Origin: JAGVSR01 sp033765145
Lineage (GTDB): Bacteria > Pseudomonadota > Alphaproteobacteria > Rhizobiales > Hyphomicrobiaceae
Assembly: GCA_033765145.1 (NCBI GenBank)
Contig: JANRIH010000032.1
Span: 124,001-188,000, forward strand
Length of the DNA stretch: 64,000 bases
Direction of reading: 5' to 3'
Shown here: piece after piece, positions 25,712 to 34,061 of the stretch
Position numbering within the stretch: position 1 is the first letter of the stretch
Layout of the letters: each line of letters opens with the position of its first letter
Position numbers and translations under genes: made by a program
The notes under the pieces: generated by a model
The model's input: only the letters and a program-made list of their open reading frames with translations
Told to the model about the DNA's origin: nothing
Databases searched by the model: none

Positions 25712-26410
25712 ATGGGTATTGCGGAGCAGGCGGGGCAGTTATTTATCAATACAGTTCTTGAGATGACTCCCAATCTAGAAGAATTGTATTGCAGCGCGCA
25801 CACACAATCACTTTGGTATTGGCGAATGACGTCAAGGGGCGCCGTCACGGTCAGCGGAGCGGCAGCGGTGGCCATCCCAGGACCTCATATTCCAATTCTC
25901 GTAAGCGAAGTAGCGTTTCTCATGAACCGACTTGGTGCTGCGTCCTTCGGCGTTGGGGCGATCAAATCGCAGAAGCCTGGGCTCGGTAACGTGCTGGAGA
26001 CGGAAGACTTCGCGTGTATCCTTGCCTATTGGGCGAAAGATGATGACGTCAAACAAGCGATGACAGGAAAGCTTGCAGCTGACGCCACTACAAAAGTCGG
26101 TCTAAAGGTGGGTACAAAATTGTATGGCAAGGGCTTTGCCAAGGTTGCAACCAAGACAGCGCTAAGTTCAGCTGGGTATCTCGTCGGAAACAAGGTCGGT
26201 GGGAAGGTGCTGGCTAAAGCCGGAGCGTTATTCGGTTCACAAGTAGCTGCCAAGGCTGGGACGGGATTTGCGCCTGTAATAGGCGCCGTTGCCGGTGCTG
26301 GAATAAACTACTGGATCATGTCTGGCGTGATCGAAGCGGCAGACCAATTTTACGAAGACAAATTGGCGTTGATCCAAACAGTATCGAGCAATGACGATAA
26401 TGGGTCGTGA
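25712..26410 (+). CDS. Hydrophobic Gly/Ala-rich EcsC-like protein, partner of the TIR gene
   Basis: A 232-residue product. A hydrophobic segment at about 43-70 (VSGAAAVAIPGPHIPILVSEVAFL) precedes a Lys-Gly-Ala-rich amphipathic region (about 120-180). The C-terminal GFAPVIGAVAGAGINYWIMSGVIEAADQFYEDKL resembles the conserved end of EcsC-family (and DUF697-type) proteins, where a Gly/Ala helix is followed by VxxAAxxFY. Family assignment is tentative. The Gly/Ala-rich helices would suit membrane association or insertion. It is low-GC like the TIR gene, directly downstream and on the same strand. A role as membrane effector or sensor is inference. Confidence 0.6.
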   Translation: MGIAEQAGQLFINTVLEMTPNLEELYCSAHTQSLWYWRMTSRGAVTVSGAAAVAIPGPHIPILVSEVAFLMNRLGAASFGVGAIKSQKPGLGNVLETEDFACILAYWAKDDDVKQAMTGKLAADATTKVGLKVGTKLYGKGFAKVATKTALSSAGYLVGNKVGGKVLAKAGALFGSQVAAKAGTGFAPVIGAVAGAGINYWIMSGVIEAADQFYEDKLALIQTVSSNDDNGS

Positions 26411-26505
26411 AATTTCGGCCTAGCCTCGCGGAGGCATTCCCTTCGTGTCCCACCTATGCCACCATGTCGGCGGCGCCAACCTGCGCTGAGACGACGTCGG
26501 CAACC

Positions 26506-27294
26506 TCACCACCCCACTTTCGGCCAGGGCGGCAGGCGGCCACCGAGCGCCGTCAGGCCGCCGAAGACGATAGCGGAGGCGAGTGCGAGGCAGCCGAACG
26601 CACGGAACCGGATCGCCTCCGCGGACATGGGGGCCAGAGCGCCCGCGTCCTCATAATCGGCGGCAGGTTTCCGCCCCGTGATCATCGCCGGGATCAATGG
26701 ATCGCGCTTCACGAACGTGTAGGTGACGTTGACCCCGATGTGCAGCACGACGAGTGCAATGAGCACCGGCTCGAACAGGAACCTGTGCCAGCCGGTCAGA
26801 ACTTTAGCGATGTCGTTCCCGACGAGACGATAGAGCGGGCCCGTTGCGAGGTCGTTGTGCTCGACGGCAAAGAGCCCGAGTGATCCGATCGTCGCAACGA
26901 GCGCGATGAGTGACACGACCATGAGCCCGCCGGCCGGATTGTGACCGAGGAAGCGGCGCGGGCGGCCGGCGGCGAGATCGCGGAGGTAGCCCGCGATCGC
27001 GCCCGGCCCCTTGAGGAACGAAGCGAAGCGCGCATGCGGTGGCCCCGCGATCCCCCAGAGGAGCCGCCAGACGATGAGCGTCAGGAGCAGGAGCCCATTC
27101 CAGCGGTGCCACGTGAGGCGCGGGTCGCCCATCACTTCGGTCAGCTGGAACGTTGCCCAGGCCGAGACGATGAGGATGACCAGCGACCAGTGGAAGATGC
27201 GGGTCGGCGCATCCCAGGCGGCGACGCTCGAACGCTCAACGTCCGGCGCGTCCCCGCCCGGACGTGAGGTGTCCGAACGCACGTCATCTCTCAC
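26506..27294 (-). CDS. Cytochrome b561-family membrane protein
   Basis: A 262-residue di-haem cytochrome b561/Ni-Fe-hydrogenase-b-type protein. Four to five transmembrane segments with conserved haem-ligand histidines: RIFHW near residue 35, TWHRWNG near 63, TGWHRFLFEP near 168 and LHIGVN near 184. It would oxidise the quinol pool or pass electrons to a periplasmic cytochrome c. Its start overlaps the stop of the cytochrome c' gene by four bases (ATGA), so the two are translationally coupled and probably form a redox pair. The last 50 residues include one more helix. Confidence 0.88.
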   Translation of the reverse strand: MRDDVRSDTSRPGGDAPDVERSSVAAWDAPTRIFHWSLVILIVSAWATFQLTEVMGDPRLTWHRWNGLLLLTLIVWRLLWGIAGPPHARFASFLKGPGAIAGYLRDLAAGRPRRFLGHNPAGGLMVVSLIALVATIGSLGLFAVEHNDLATGPLYRLVGNDIAKVLTGWHRFLFEPVLIALVVLHIGVNVTYTFVKRDPLIPAMITGRKPAADYEDAGALAPMSAEAIRFRAFGCLALASAIVFGGLTALGGRLPPWPKVGW

Positions 27295-27731
27295 TGTTTT
27301 TTCTGGCGATACTTCTTATGGCACTCGCCGCATTGTCCGACGACCGTCGGCCAGACTTCCTCGAACGTCGCCGCGTCCGTGATCGAGGCATCGGCGGCTT
27401 CGGCATCCTTCGCGATCTTGCCGAACCGCTCTTCGAAGTCGGCCTTGTTTTCCCAGATGGCGGGCAGCGCCTCGGTCTTCTCGCCTTCCTTGCTGTCGTC
27501 GGGGAAGAGCTTCGGCTGCTGCGGAGCCTTGTCTTTGATTGCCGCGATGGCGGCCTTCACGGCCGCAAGGTCGAAGTCGGCCTCGCCCTTGAGCATCTCG
27601 CCCGTCGGTTTGACGGCATCCGCGATGGCCTTGAAATTGGCCTTCCGTTGTTTGATAGCGTCGGCGTTCTGCGCGAACGCGACGCCCGTTCCGAGAACAA
27701 GAAGGGCAGCGGCAACGGCGGCACGAAACAT
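27291..27731 (-). CDS. Cytochrome c'/c-556 family protein
   Basis: A 146-residue periplasmic haem protein with AAGGAGA before ATG and a signal peptide cleaved near AFAQ (residue 20-21). It is a four-helix-bundle cytochrome c' with the single haem site CGECHKKYR close to the C-terminus, as usual for the family. The stop overlaps the start of the b561 gene, suggesting electron transfer between the two. Cytochromes c' are also NO-binding proteins; which role applies cannot be read here. Confidence 0.92.
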   Translation of the reverse strand: MFRAAVAAALLVLGTGVAFAQNADAIKQRKANFKAIADAVKPTGEMLKGEADFDLAAVKAAIAAIKDKAPQQPKLFPDDSKEGEKTEALPAIWENKADFEERFGKIAKDAEAADASITDAATFEEVWPTVVGQCGECHKKYRQKKQ

Positions 27732-28041
27732 GAAAATCTCCTTGATAGGGCCTGAGCAGGCCAATGATCGACCCGGGAGCAACGCTCCGCAACACGGCGG
27801 CGATGAACGCCATCGACCGCGGAACGCAATTGATCCGCTTGAGGATCGCCGCGTCAACCGCCAATGGGATGACGCCCGTTGATGACATGACGATGGCGGC
27901 ATGCAACCGACGTCACACCCGGGCGATCAATGACTTCTGATGTCAAGTGGAGCCGCGATCAGGCCTCGCGAGCAATGCACTGATATGGAGCCGCTGACGC
28001 CCGGCAGCTGAAGCAAGGCCATCGACGTCAGGCCGCCGTCT
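27732..28041. other. Intergenic region, no gene recognised
   Basis: Upstream region of the cytochrome operon. It contains open frames in several phases but none with a start, composition or similarity that persuades me. Confidence 0.4.
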
Positions 28042-28323
28042 TCAGGCAGGCGTCGCCGGACCATGAAGCAGTGCGGTAACGAAGCCCCGCCATTGTTCCG
28101 CGCGACGGCGCTGGGCAAGGTGGTGGAACCGCGCCCTCGTGCGGGCGATGAGCCGGCGCCAGGACCTGGACCGCGAAGACTGGGTGCGCGCAACCGCGGG
28201 AACGGTCGCGCGGATGGGTACGGCCTTCGGCGCCGTGTGTCCGCCGTCCTCGAAGACTTCGACCGGCGGCGCCATCGCGAAACCTGCGGCCCGAGCCGCC
28301 GTCATCAGTGTCTGCATGCCCAT
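28042..28323 (-). CDS. Small hypothetical protein (tentative)
   Basis: A 93-residue open frame with coding-like third-position bias and an N-terminus (MGMQTLMTAARAAGFAMAPP) that looks like a helix. The C-terminal half is very Arg-rich (RSRSWRRLIARTRARFHHLAQRRR). There is no clear ribosome-binding site and no recognised family. It may be a small basic protein or a chance frame. Confidence 0.35.
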   Translation of the reverse strand: MGMQTLMTAARAAGFAMAPPVEVFEDGGHTAPKAVPIRATVPAVARTQSSRSRSWRRLIARTRARFHHLAQRRRAEQWRGFVTALLHGPATPA

Positions 28324-28834
28324 GGTGTTCGCTTTAGCCTCGCGTACGCATCAACAGGACGCTGCTACCAGAACGCCGATCCAGGCGGGTTGGTTGCATG
28401 TTCGTGACCGAAGCAGCCGAAGGAGCCGCTGTCGGCGTGTCCTGCCGTATGCACCCGACGCGACACGCTTCTGACATAATTGTCATTGCGACGGTCGCAA
28501 TCGTCAAGGAGCATTGAGCATATTCGTTTCAAAATACCTAGCCGGACGAACGATTTACATTTTGCAACGCGGTGAAATTACAGATTTCGAGCGGCATTTC
28601 ATGGTGCAACGCGAGATTATACCGCAATTGCGTAATCAAATCTCACGCTTTCGGTGATCCGAATGTCGAATGCCCCCTTGCCAGCAAGGATTGGCGGCGC
28701 GAGCATGAGATTAGTCGCCCTCTCCGGAGAGGCGCGGTGAGCGCGACAGCGCGCTCGCGCACGCCCCAGCCCTTCACCGCCTCGCGTTCACGGTCAAAGC
28801 CGCGGCGCATCGATCGCGGCGCAAGGAGGACACC
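28324..28834. other. AT-richer intergenic region upstream of the EF-G paralogue
   Basis: About 510 bases without a supportable gene. Around 28470-28660 the base composition drops well below the neighbourhood (for example CAAAATACC, ATTTACATTTTGC, AATTGCGTAATC), as in promoter or regulatory DNA. It includes the two inverted repeats reported separately. Confidence 0.5.
28472..28501. promoter_or_regulatory. Two overlapping inverted repeats, candidate operator
   Basis: TGACA-TAAT-TGTCA (28472-28485) abuts the perfect 17-base palindrome ATTGCGAC-G-GTCGCAAT (28485-28501), sharing base 28485. They lie in AT-richer DNA about 335 bases before the EF-G-like start. The regulator is unknown. Confidence 0.5.
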
Positions 28835-30913
28835 ATGGGGAATGCAGATGGCTCACTGACGAGGCCCAACGGGAGACCAGCATCGGGCCGGAGCGCCCGC
28901 TGTATCGCGCTCGTCGGCCCGTACCTTTCCGGCAAGACGACATTGCTGGAAGCCATGCTCGCGCGGACGGGCGGCATCCAGCGCCAGGGCGCGGTCGCGG
29001 ATGGCAGCTCGGTCGGGGACGCCTCGCCCGAAGCCCGCGAGCACGGCATGAGCGTCAGCCTCAACGTGGCCGATGTCACCTTCCTCGACGACACGTTCAC
29101 ATTCCTCGACTGTCCCGGCTCCATCGAATTCCAGCATGAAGGCGCGCTCGCCCTGACCGCCGTTGATGCAGCGGTTGTCGTCTGCGAACCCGATCCCAAG
29201 CGTGTCGCGGCCCTTCAAGTCATTCTGAAGGGGCTCGAAGACCGCGGAATTCCCCATTTTCTGTTTCTGAACAAGATCGACGTCTGCACGACACCCGTGC
29301 GCGACCTGATACCGATGCTCCAGCCCGCCTCCGCAAAACCGCTGGTCCTTCGTCAAATTCCAATTTGGGAGAACGGCATTGCGACCGGGTTCGTCGATCT
29401 CGCGTCCGAACGCGCATTCGTCTACCGCGAGCATGCACCGAGCGAGATCGTGGAGCTTCCGACGAGTGTGACGGAACGCGAGCGCGAAGCCCGTTTCCAT
29501 ATGCTCGAGCAACTGGCGGACTACGACGATGAACTGATGGAGCAGCTGCTCGCCGACATGCAGCCGCCGAACGACCGCGTCTTCAACGATCTGACCGACG
29601 ACGTCCAGAAGGGATTAATCTGCCCGGTCTTCATTGGCAGCGGTTCGCGTGGCAACGGCATTCTTCGTCTGTTGAAAGCCCTGCGGCACGAAGCGCCCCG
29701 CGTGTCTGCGACCGCCGAACGCCTCGGCGTTGCCGGCAAGTCGAGCGCAGCCTTCGTCGCCAAGTCCTATTTCACCGGTCACGGCGGCAAGCTCTCACTC
29801 GTCCGCGTGCTTGCGGGCGAGATCGCCGACGGCTCGACGCTCTACGGCTCGTCGGGCGGTGACGCCCGAGCCGCCGGTGTCTTCAGCATGAAGGGCGAGG
29901 AGGCAGCGAAGCGCCCAACGGCGGTCGCGGGCGATACCGTTGCCCTCGGTAGGCTTGAGGCAATCAGGACCGGCGAGACTGTGACGGTCGACAAGGCGGG
30001 CATCGCGGCCATTCCTGTCCCGCAGGCCCCCGAAGCGGTGCTTTCCGCCGGCATCGGCCTCAAGGATCGCAAGGACGAGGTGAAACTCTCCTCGGCCCTT
30101 GCGAAGCTCGTTGAGGAAGACCCCTCGCTCGTCGTGGTCCTGAACCCCGAACTGCATGAAACACTGATCCGTGGGCAGGGCGAGATGCACTTGCGCGTCG
30201 CCTTCGAACGTCTGCAACGGAAGTACGGCATCACTGTCGAGCGCCTGAAGCCGCAGGTGCCCTATCGCGAGACGATCCGCAAATCGGTCGAGGTGCGCGG
30301 CCGCCACAAGAAGCAGTCGGGCGGTCACGGGCAGTTCGGAGACGTGGTCTTGCGTATCGAGCCGATGTCACGCGGCGCCGGGTTCGAGTTCACCGAAACG
30401 ATCACTGGCGGCGTGGTGCCCCGCCAGTTCATTCCCTCGGTCGAGATCGGCGTGACCGAATACTTGAAGACGGGTCCGCTGGGCTTCCCGGTGGTCGACG
30501 TCAAGGTGACGCTGACCGACGGCTCCTATCACACCGTCGACAGCTCGGACATGGCGTTCCGTCAGGCCGGACGCCTGGCCATGAGTGAAGGCATGCAGTC
30601 GTGCAATCCGGTGCTTCTCGAGCCGATCCAGGCGGTCGAGATCCGCGCGCCCTCGGACGCGACCGCGCGCGTCAACGCGATCATCTCGGCCCGGCGCGGC
30701 CAGATCCTCGGGTTCGACGCGCGCGAAGGCTGGCCCGGCTGGGACGTCGTCACGGCGCACATACCCGCGTCCGAGATGGAGGACCTCATCATCGAGCTTC
30801 GGTCAGCGACGGCCGGGGTCGCGAGCTACATCTCCCACTTCGACCATCTGGCCGAGTTGACGGGACGGTTGGCTGATCAGGCGATGGCGCATGGCCGCCA
30901 CGCGGCCGAATGA
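28835..30913 (+). CDS. Elongation factor G-like protein (EF-G2 paralogue)
   Basis: A 692-residue translational-GTPase homologue with AAGGAGGACACC before ATG. G1 P-loop GPYLSGKTT (residues about 28-36), G3 DCPGSIEF and G4 NKID are present. G1 differs from the canonical AHIDAGKTT of true EF-G, and the G2 region is shortened. EF-G domains III-V follow (EDPSLVVVLNPELHETLIRGQGEMHLRV, and VPYRETIRKSVEVRGRHKKQSGGHGQFGDV). It stands alone, away from rpsL-rpsG-tuf. Paralogues of this kind are not the main translocase; the function is uncertain. Confidence 0.9.
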   Translation: MGNADGSLTRPNGRPASGRSARCIALVGPYLSGKTTLLEAMLARTGGIQRQGAVADGSSVGDASPEAREHGMSVSLNVADVTFLDDTFTFLDCPGSIEFQHEGALALTAVDAAVVVCEPDPKRVAALQVILKGLEDRGIPHFLFLNKIDVCTTPVRDLIPMLQPASAKPLVLRQIPIWENGIATGFVDLASERAFVYREHAPSEIVELPTSVTEREREARFHMLEQLADYDDELMEQLLADMQPPNDRVFNDLTDDVQKGLICPVFIGSGSRGNGILRLLKALRHEAPRVSATAERLGVAGKSSAAFVAKSYFTGHGGKLSLVRVLAGEIADGSTLYGSSGGDARAAGVFSMKGEEAAKRPTAVAGDTVALGRLEAIRTGETVTVDKAGIAAIPVPQAPEAVLSAGIGLKDRKDEVKLSSALAKLVEEDPSLVVVLNPELHETLIRGQGEMHLRVAFERLQRKYGITVERLKPQVPYRETIRKSVEVRGRHKKQSGGHGQFGDVVLRIEPMSRGAGFEFTETITGGVVPRQFIPSVEIGVTEYLKTGPLGFPVVDVKVTLTDGSYHTVDSSDMAFRQAGRLAMSEGMQSCNPVLLEPIQAVEIRAPSDATARVNAIISARRGQILGFDAREGWPGWDVVTAHIPASEMEDLIIELRSATAGVASYISHFDHLAELTGRLADQAMAHGRHAAE

Positions 30914-30984
30914 TGAGCGACACGTGACAACGGTGCGAGGCGGTGGTGAAAGCCGGCCGCCTCGTTCTCACGACGTCTTGCGTG

Positions 30985-32352
30985 TCAGGGGTCGTACATG
31001 AACAGCGGGTCGCCGCCGCCCTGAGACTTCTGTTTGGGCGAGGGCTTCGGCTTCTTGCTGGCCGCGGTGCGCCGCTGAGCCTTCTGCGCCTTCTGCGGCT
31101 TCTTCACGGGAATTTCGACGCTCTCAGGCGCCGCTGCCGGAGCAACGGTCGCCGCCGTGTCATTGCCCGAAGTGGCGGCGGAAGCACCGGTCACGGGCGC
31201 GACCGGCGCGGGCTGCTCAATTGCGGCGTCGAGCGGTGCGTTTGCCGCGACAGGGCTCACATCGGATGGGGATGGTGTCGTGGCGACCGTCGGCACGGCC
31301 GGCGTCGAGACGGCCGACGTGGTCGCTTCAGGTGGCGGCGCGGCGGCCGGCGAACGTCCAGACGACGGCTCGGTGGTGATCGTCGCCGTCTCGCGCGGCG
31401 GCTCGCGCATCGGCGATCGCGCCAAATTTCCGAGCGCTTCGGCTTTGGTGTCCTGTCCGCCAGCCGCCGAGTTGACAGCATTCGCGCCCGAATTCGTGCC
31501 AGTACGCGCCGCGCGATCGGGGCTCTTAGCCTTCAAGACCTTGATCTCGCTCTCGGCCGCTTCCCGCGCCGCGCGCTCCCTATCGAGGTCCTGGCGCAAC
31601 TCCGCCGCGTCGCGCGCGAGTTCCCGCCGTGCGTGCTGAGCGCGCTCGAGAGCATCGCGCAATGCGCCGTCCTCGACGGGTCGCGGGACTGCGGTTGCCG
31701 TGTCGGCCGTCCCGGACGGTCGCGGCGCGATCCGGGGCGATGCCGTCATGGGTATCGTTGCCCCATGCGGCCGCGCCTCCGCCTTCGGGTGCTGCGACGG
31801 CTCCATCAGGAACACGCCTGCGCTCGTCATGACGGCAAGCAGCGCCACCAATCCCGCGAGCACTGATTGCAGGCGCTGCGGCCGGACGGATCGCGCGGTA
31901 GCGTCACGGGATGGGTTGTCGTTCGCAGCGTTGACCGCGCCTTGCCCGCGCCAAGGCGAATAGACACCGAAGCTCCAGATATGGCCCTCGGGATCGCGCG
32001 CCGCATAGGCGCGATCGTCCCCATCGCCGTCCCCGAACGCGAGCACTATCTCGGCGCCGGCTTCGACGGCCCGTGCGTAGTGGGCCGCCACGTCGTCGAC
32101 GGCGACATAGCAGGCTTGCGTGCCGAGGCCACCGACCTCGTCGGGCTGCCGCAGCAGGGCATCGAGACTGGAATCTCCGACAGGCCCGACCATGACGAGG
32201 CCCCGGCCCGAGGAAAGTTCGGCGTAGGCGATGGTGCCGTTGTCCTCGCGGACGATATTGACCGGTTCGAGACCGAACGCGCGCTCGAGCCAGTCGACGG
32301 CAGCGCCCGTGTCACGATACCGGATCAGGGGGACTAGGCCGGTTGCGCTCAT
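30985..32352 (-). CDS. VOC/glyoxalase-domain protein fused to a TM segment, coiled coil and Ala/Pro-rich tail
   Basis: A 455-residue product. Residues 1-132 are a VOC (glyoxalase/bleomycin-resistance-like) domain (LVPLIRYRDTGAAVDWLERAFG ... ARDPEGHIWSFG). Then come a linker, one transmembrane helix (about 161-183), an Arg/Glu/Ala-rich coiled coil (about 229-276), a long Ala/Pro/Thr/Ser-rich region (about 290-430) and a Lys/Arg-rich tail (KKPQKAQKAQRR, KKPKPSPKQK). VOC domains of this YRDTGAA subgroup are normally small and soluble, so the membrane anchor with a long extracytoplasmic tail is unusual. The start lacks a clear ribosome-binding site. Confidence 0.75.
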   Translation of the reverse strand: MSATGLVPLIRYRDTGAAVDWLERAFGLEPVNIVREDNGTIAYAELSSGRGLVMVGPVGDSSLDALLRQPDEVGGLGTQACYVAVDDVAAHYARAVEAGAEIVLAFGDGDGDDRAYAARDPEGHIWSFGVYSPWRGQGAVNAANDNPSRDATARSVRPQRLQSVLAGLVALLAVMTSAGVFLMEPSQHPKAEARPHGATIPMTASPRIAPRPSGTADTATAVPRPVEDGALRDALERAQHARRELARDAAELRQDLDRERAAREAAESEIKVLKAKSPDRAARTGTNSGANAVNSAAGGQDTKAEALGNLARSPMREPPRETATITTEPSSGRSPAAAPPPEATTSAVSTPAVPTVATTPSPSDVSPVAANAPLDAAIEQPAPVAPVTGASAATSGNDTAATVAPAAAPESVEIPVKKPQKAQKAQRRTAASKKPKPSPKQKSQGGGDPLFMYDP

Positions 32353-32637
32353 GCAGCACGCGCAAGAAGACGACCACGCACGGCACCGCGCGCCGTCGCA
32401 GCCGTGCACGACAATGAACCGCGCCCCCGCTCGAAGCGCGCATGGCCTGCGATGGTCAGCACGAGATATTGCCCCCCGGCCCTCGAAACGAAGGCTTCGT
32501 CAACGCCCTAATCCGACAATTGTGACAGTTGAGCGATTCGCTGGCTAGTGCCCCGAAGGCACGAGACAGCCTCTGCCGGAACGTCTTCCACTTCCGCCAT
32601 TTTCGAGACAAGTCTGGCCATGCCAGGCTGATGCAAG

Positions 32638-33303
32638 TCAATGCGCCGCTTGAGTATTCCAGAGCAGTTGAATGCGGCTGTCCCGTCCGCAGCCGGCCCG
32701 GTAGAAGCGATATTTGACCGGGTTCTTCTTGTAGTAGTCCTGATGATAATCCTCGGCCGCCGTGAAGGTCTTCGCCGGTACGATCTCGACTTTCACGGCG
32801 ACGCCGAACCGTTTGGCGATGTCGGCCTTGCTCGCTTCGGCCAGTTTGGCCTGCGCGTCCGAGTGGGTGAAGATCGCCGGCCTGTATTGAGTGCCCCGAT
32901 CGCAGAACTGTCCCGCCCCATCGGTGAAATCGACGTGGCGCCAGTAATGGTCGAGCAGCTGCGAATAGCTGACCTTGGCCGGATCGTAGCGCACTTCCAG
33001 CGCCTCGGTATGGCCGGTGTCGCCGGACCCGACCTCGTAGTACGTGGGATTGGCGGTCTTGCCGCCCGTGTAACCCGAAATCGTCTCGACGACCCCTGGC
33101 ACCTTGTCGAAGTCCTTTTCGACGCACCAGAAACAGCCGGCGGCGAATGTCGCGACTTCGAGGTTTGCTGCCTCGATGGCACCCGTGGCGCCGGGCGGCG
33201 GAGCTTCCACGGCGGATGCCGCTCCCATGACCACCGGGATGGCGCCCATGATCAGAGCCAACCCGAACAGGTGGCACCGATTGAATGGCGTGCTGGCGAA
33301 CAT
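32638..33303 (-). CDS. msrA: Peptide methionine-S-sulfoxide reductase, exported
   Basis: A 221-residue MsrA with an N-terminal signal peptide (residues about 10-31). The catalytic motif GCFWC follows at about 56-60, then SGYTGG, GHTEALEVRYDP and a late Cys (RAGCGRD) that can serve as resolving cysteine. It reduces the S epimer of methionine sulfoxide in proteins, here predicted in the periplasm. It is followed upstream on the same strand, 90 bases away, by msrB, also exported, so the two form a stereo-complementary extracytoplasmic repair pair. Confidence 0.95.
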   Translation of the reverse strand: MFASTPFNRCHLFGLALIMGAIPVVMGAASAVEAPPPGATGAIEAANLEVATFAAGCFWCVEKDFDKVPGVVETISGYTGGKTANPTYYEVGSGDTGHTEALEVRYDPAKVSYSQLLDHYWRHVDFTDGAGQFCDRGTQYRPAIFTHSDAQAKLAEASKADIAKRFGVAVKVEIVPAKTFTAAEDYHQDYYKKNPVKYRFYRAGCGRDSRIQLLWNTQAAH

Positions 33304-33393
33304 GACGGTCTCCTCAGGTATGCCGCGAAGCCGCTCTCGGAACTTTCCACGCCATCAGTGCGCCAGGTCCAGGGCTCGCGTCTTGCGCGGTCA

Positions 33394-33906
33394 TCAGCTG
33401 CCGCTCTTTTCCGACGGAACGAACGTCATGGCGACGCCGTTCATGCAGTAGCGCTTGCCCGTCGGCGGCGGACCGTCGTCGAAGACGTGGCCGAGATGCC
33501 CGCCGCAGCGGCGGCAATGCACTTCCGTGCGCGGATAGATGAGCTTCCAGTCCGTCGAGGTTCCGATCGCGTTTTCGATCGGCTGGAAGAAGCTCGGCCA
33601 ACCGGTCCCGCTGTCGAACTTCGCGTCAGAAGCGAAGAGTTCGAGGTCGCAACCCGCGCACTTGTAGGTTCCTGCGGCATAGGTCTTGTCGAGCGGGCTC
33701 GTGCCGGATCGCTCCGTGCCGTGCTGGCGAAGAACGTAATACTGCTCCTTGGTGAGCTGCTTGCGCCACTCCTCGTCGGTCTTGGTCACTTCGAATGTTC
33801 CTTTGCTGTCGGCCATCGCGTTGGACGATGCCTTGAAGCTGAGGCCGGCGCCAGCGCCTAGCCCGGCCATGACACCGGTAAGGGTCATTTGACGTCGGTT
33901 GAGCAT
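33394..33906 (-). CDS. msrB: Peptide methionine-R-sulfoxide reductase, Tat-exported
   Basis: A 170-residue MsrB. The N-terminus MLNRRQMTLTGVMAG is a twin-arginine signal. Two CxxC pairs (CAGC and CRRC) bind structural zinc, GTGWPSF is the substrate pocket, and the catalytic Cys lies in RYCMNGVAM. It repairs the R epimer of methionine sulfoxide. Tat export suggests it folds with zinc in the cytoplasm before export, complementing the neighbouring exported MsrA. Confidence 0.95.
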   Translation of the reverse strand: MLNRRQMTLTGVMAGLGAGAGLSFKASSNAMADSKGTFEVTKTDEEWRKQLTKEQYYVLRQHGTERSGTSPLDKTYAAGTYKCAGCDLELFASDAKFDSGTGWPSFFQPIENAIGTSTDWKLIYPRTEVHCRRCGGHLGHVFDDGPPPTGKRYCMNGVAMTFVPSEKSGS

Positions 33907-34061
33907 GTCGGCTCTCTCCTGATTGTTCGTCCGCCCGAAAAAGCGCCCGCGATTGTTGCCGGGCGCTCTCCGCGGCAGACTGTGCGTTGTGCTGCCTTAT
34001 ACGCCGCCATCGGTCGGGGAGTTTCCGCGGGCGAGCGCCGACATCGAACATTGCCGAAATG

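Noticed and set aside
24852..26505. TIR island as an integrated mobile element
   Set aside because: No integrase, transposase, tRNA junction or flanking direct repeats were found; only the base composition suggests transfer.
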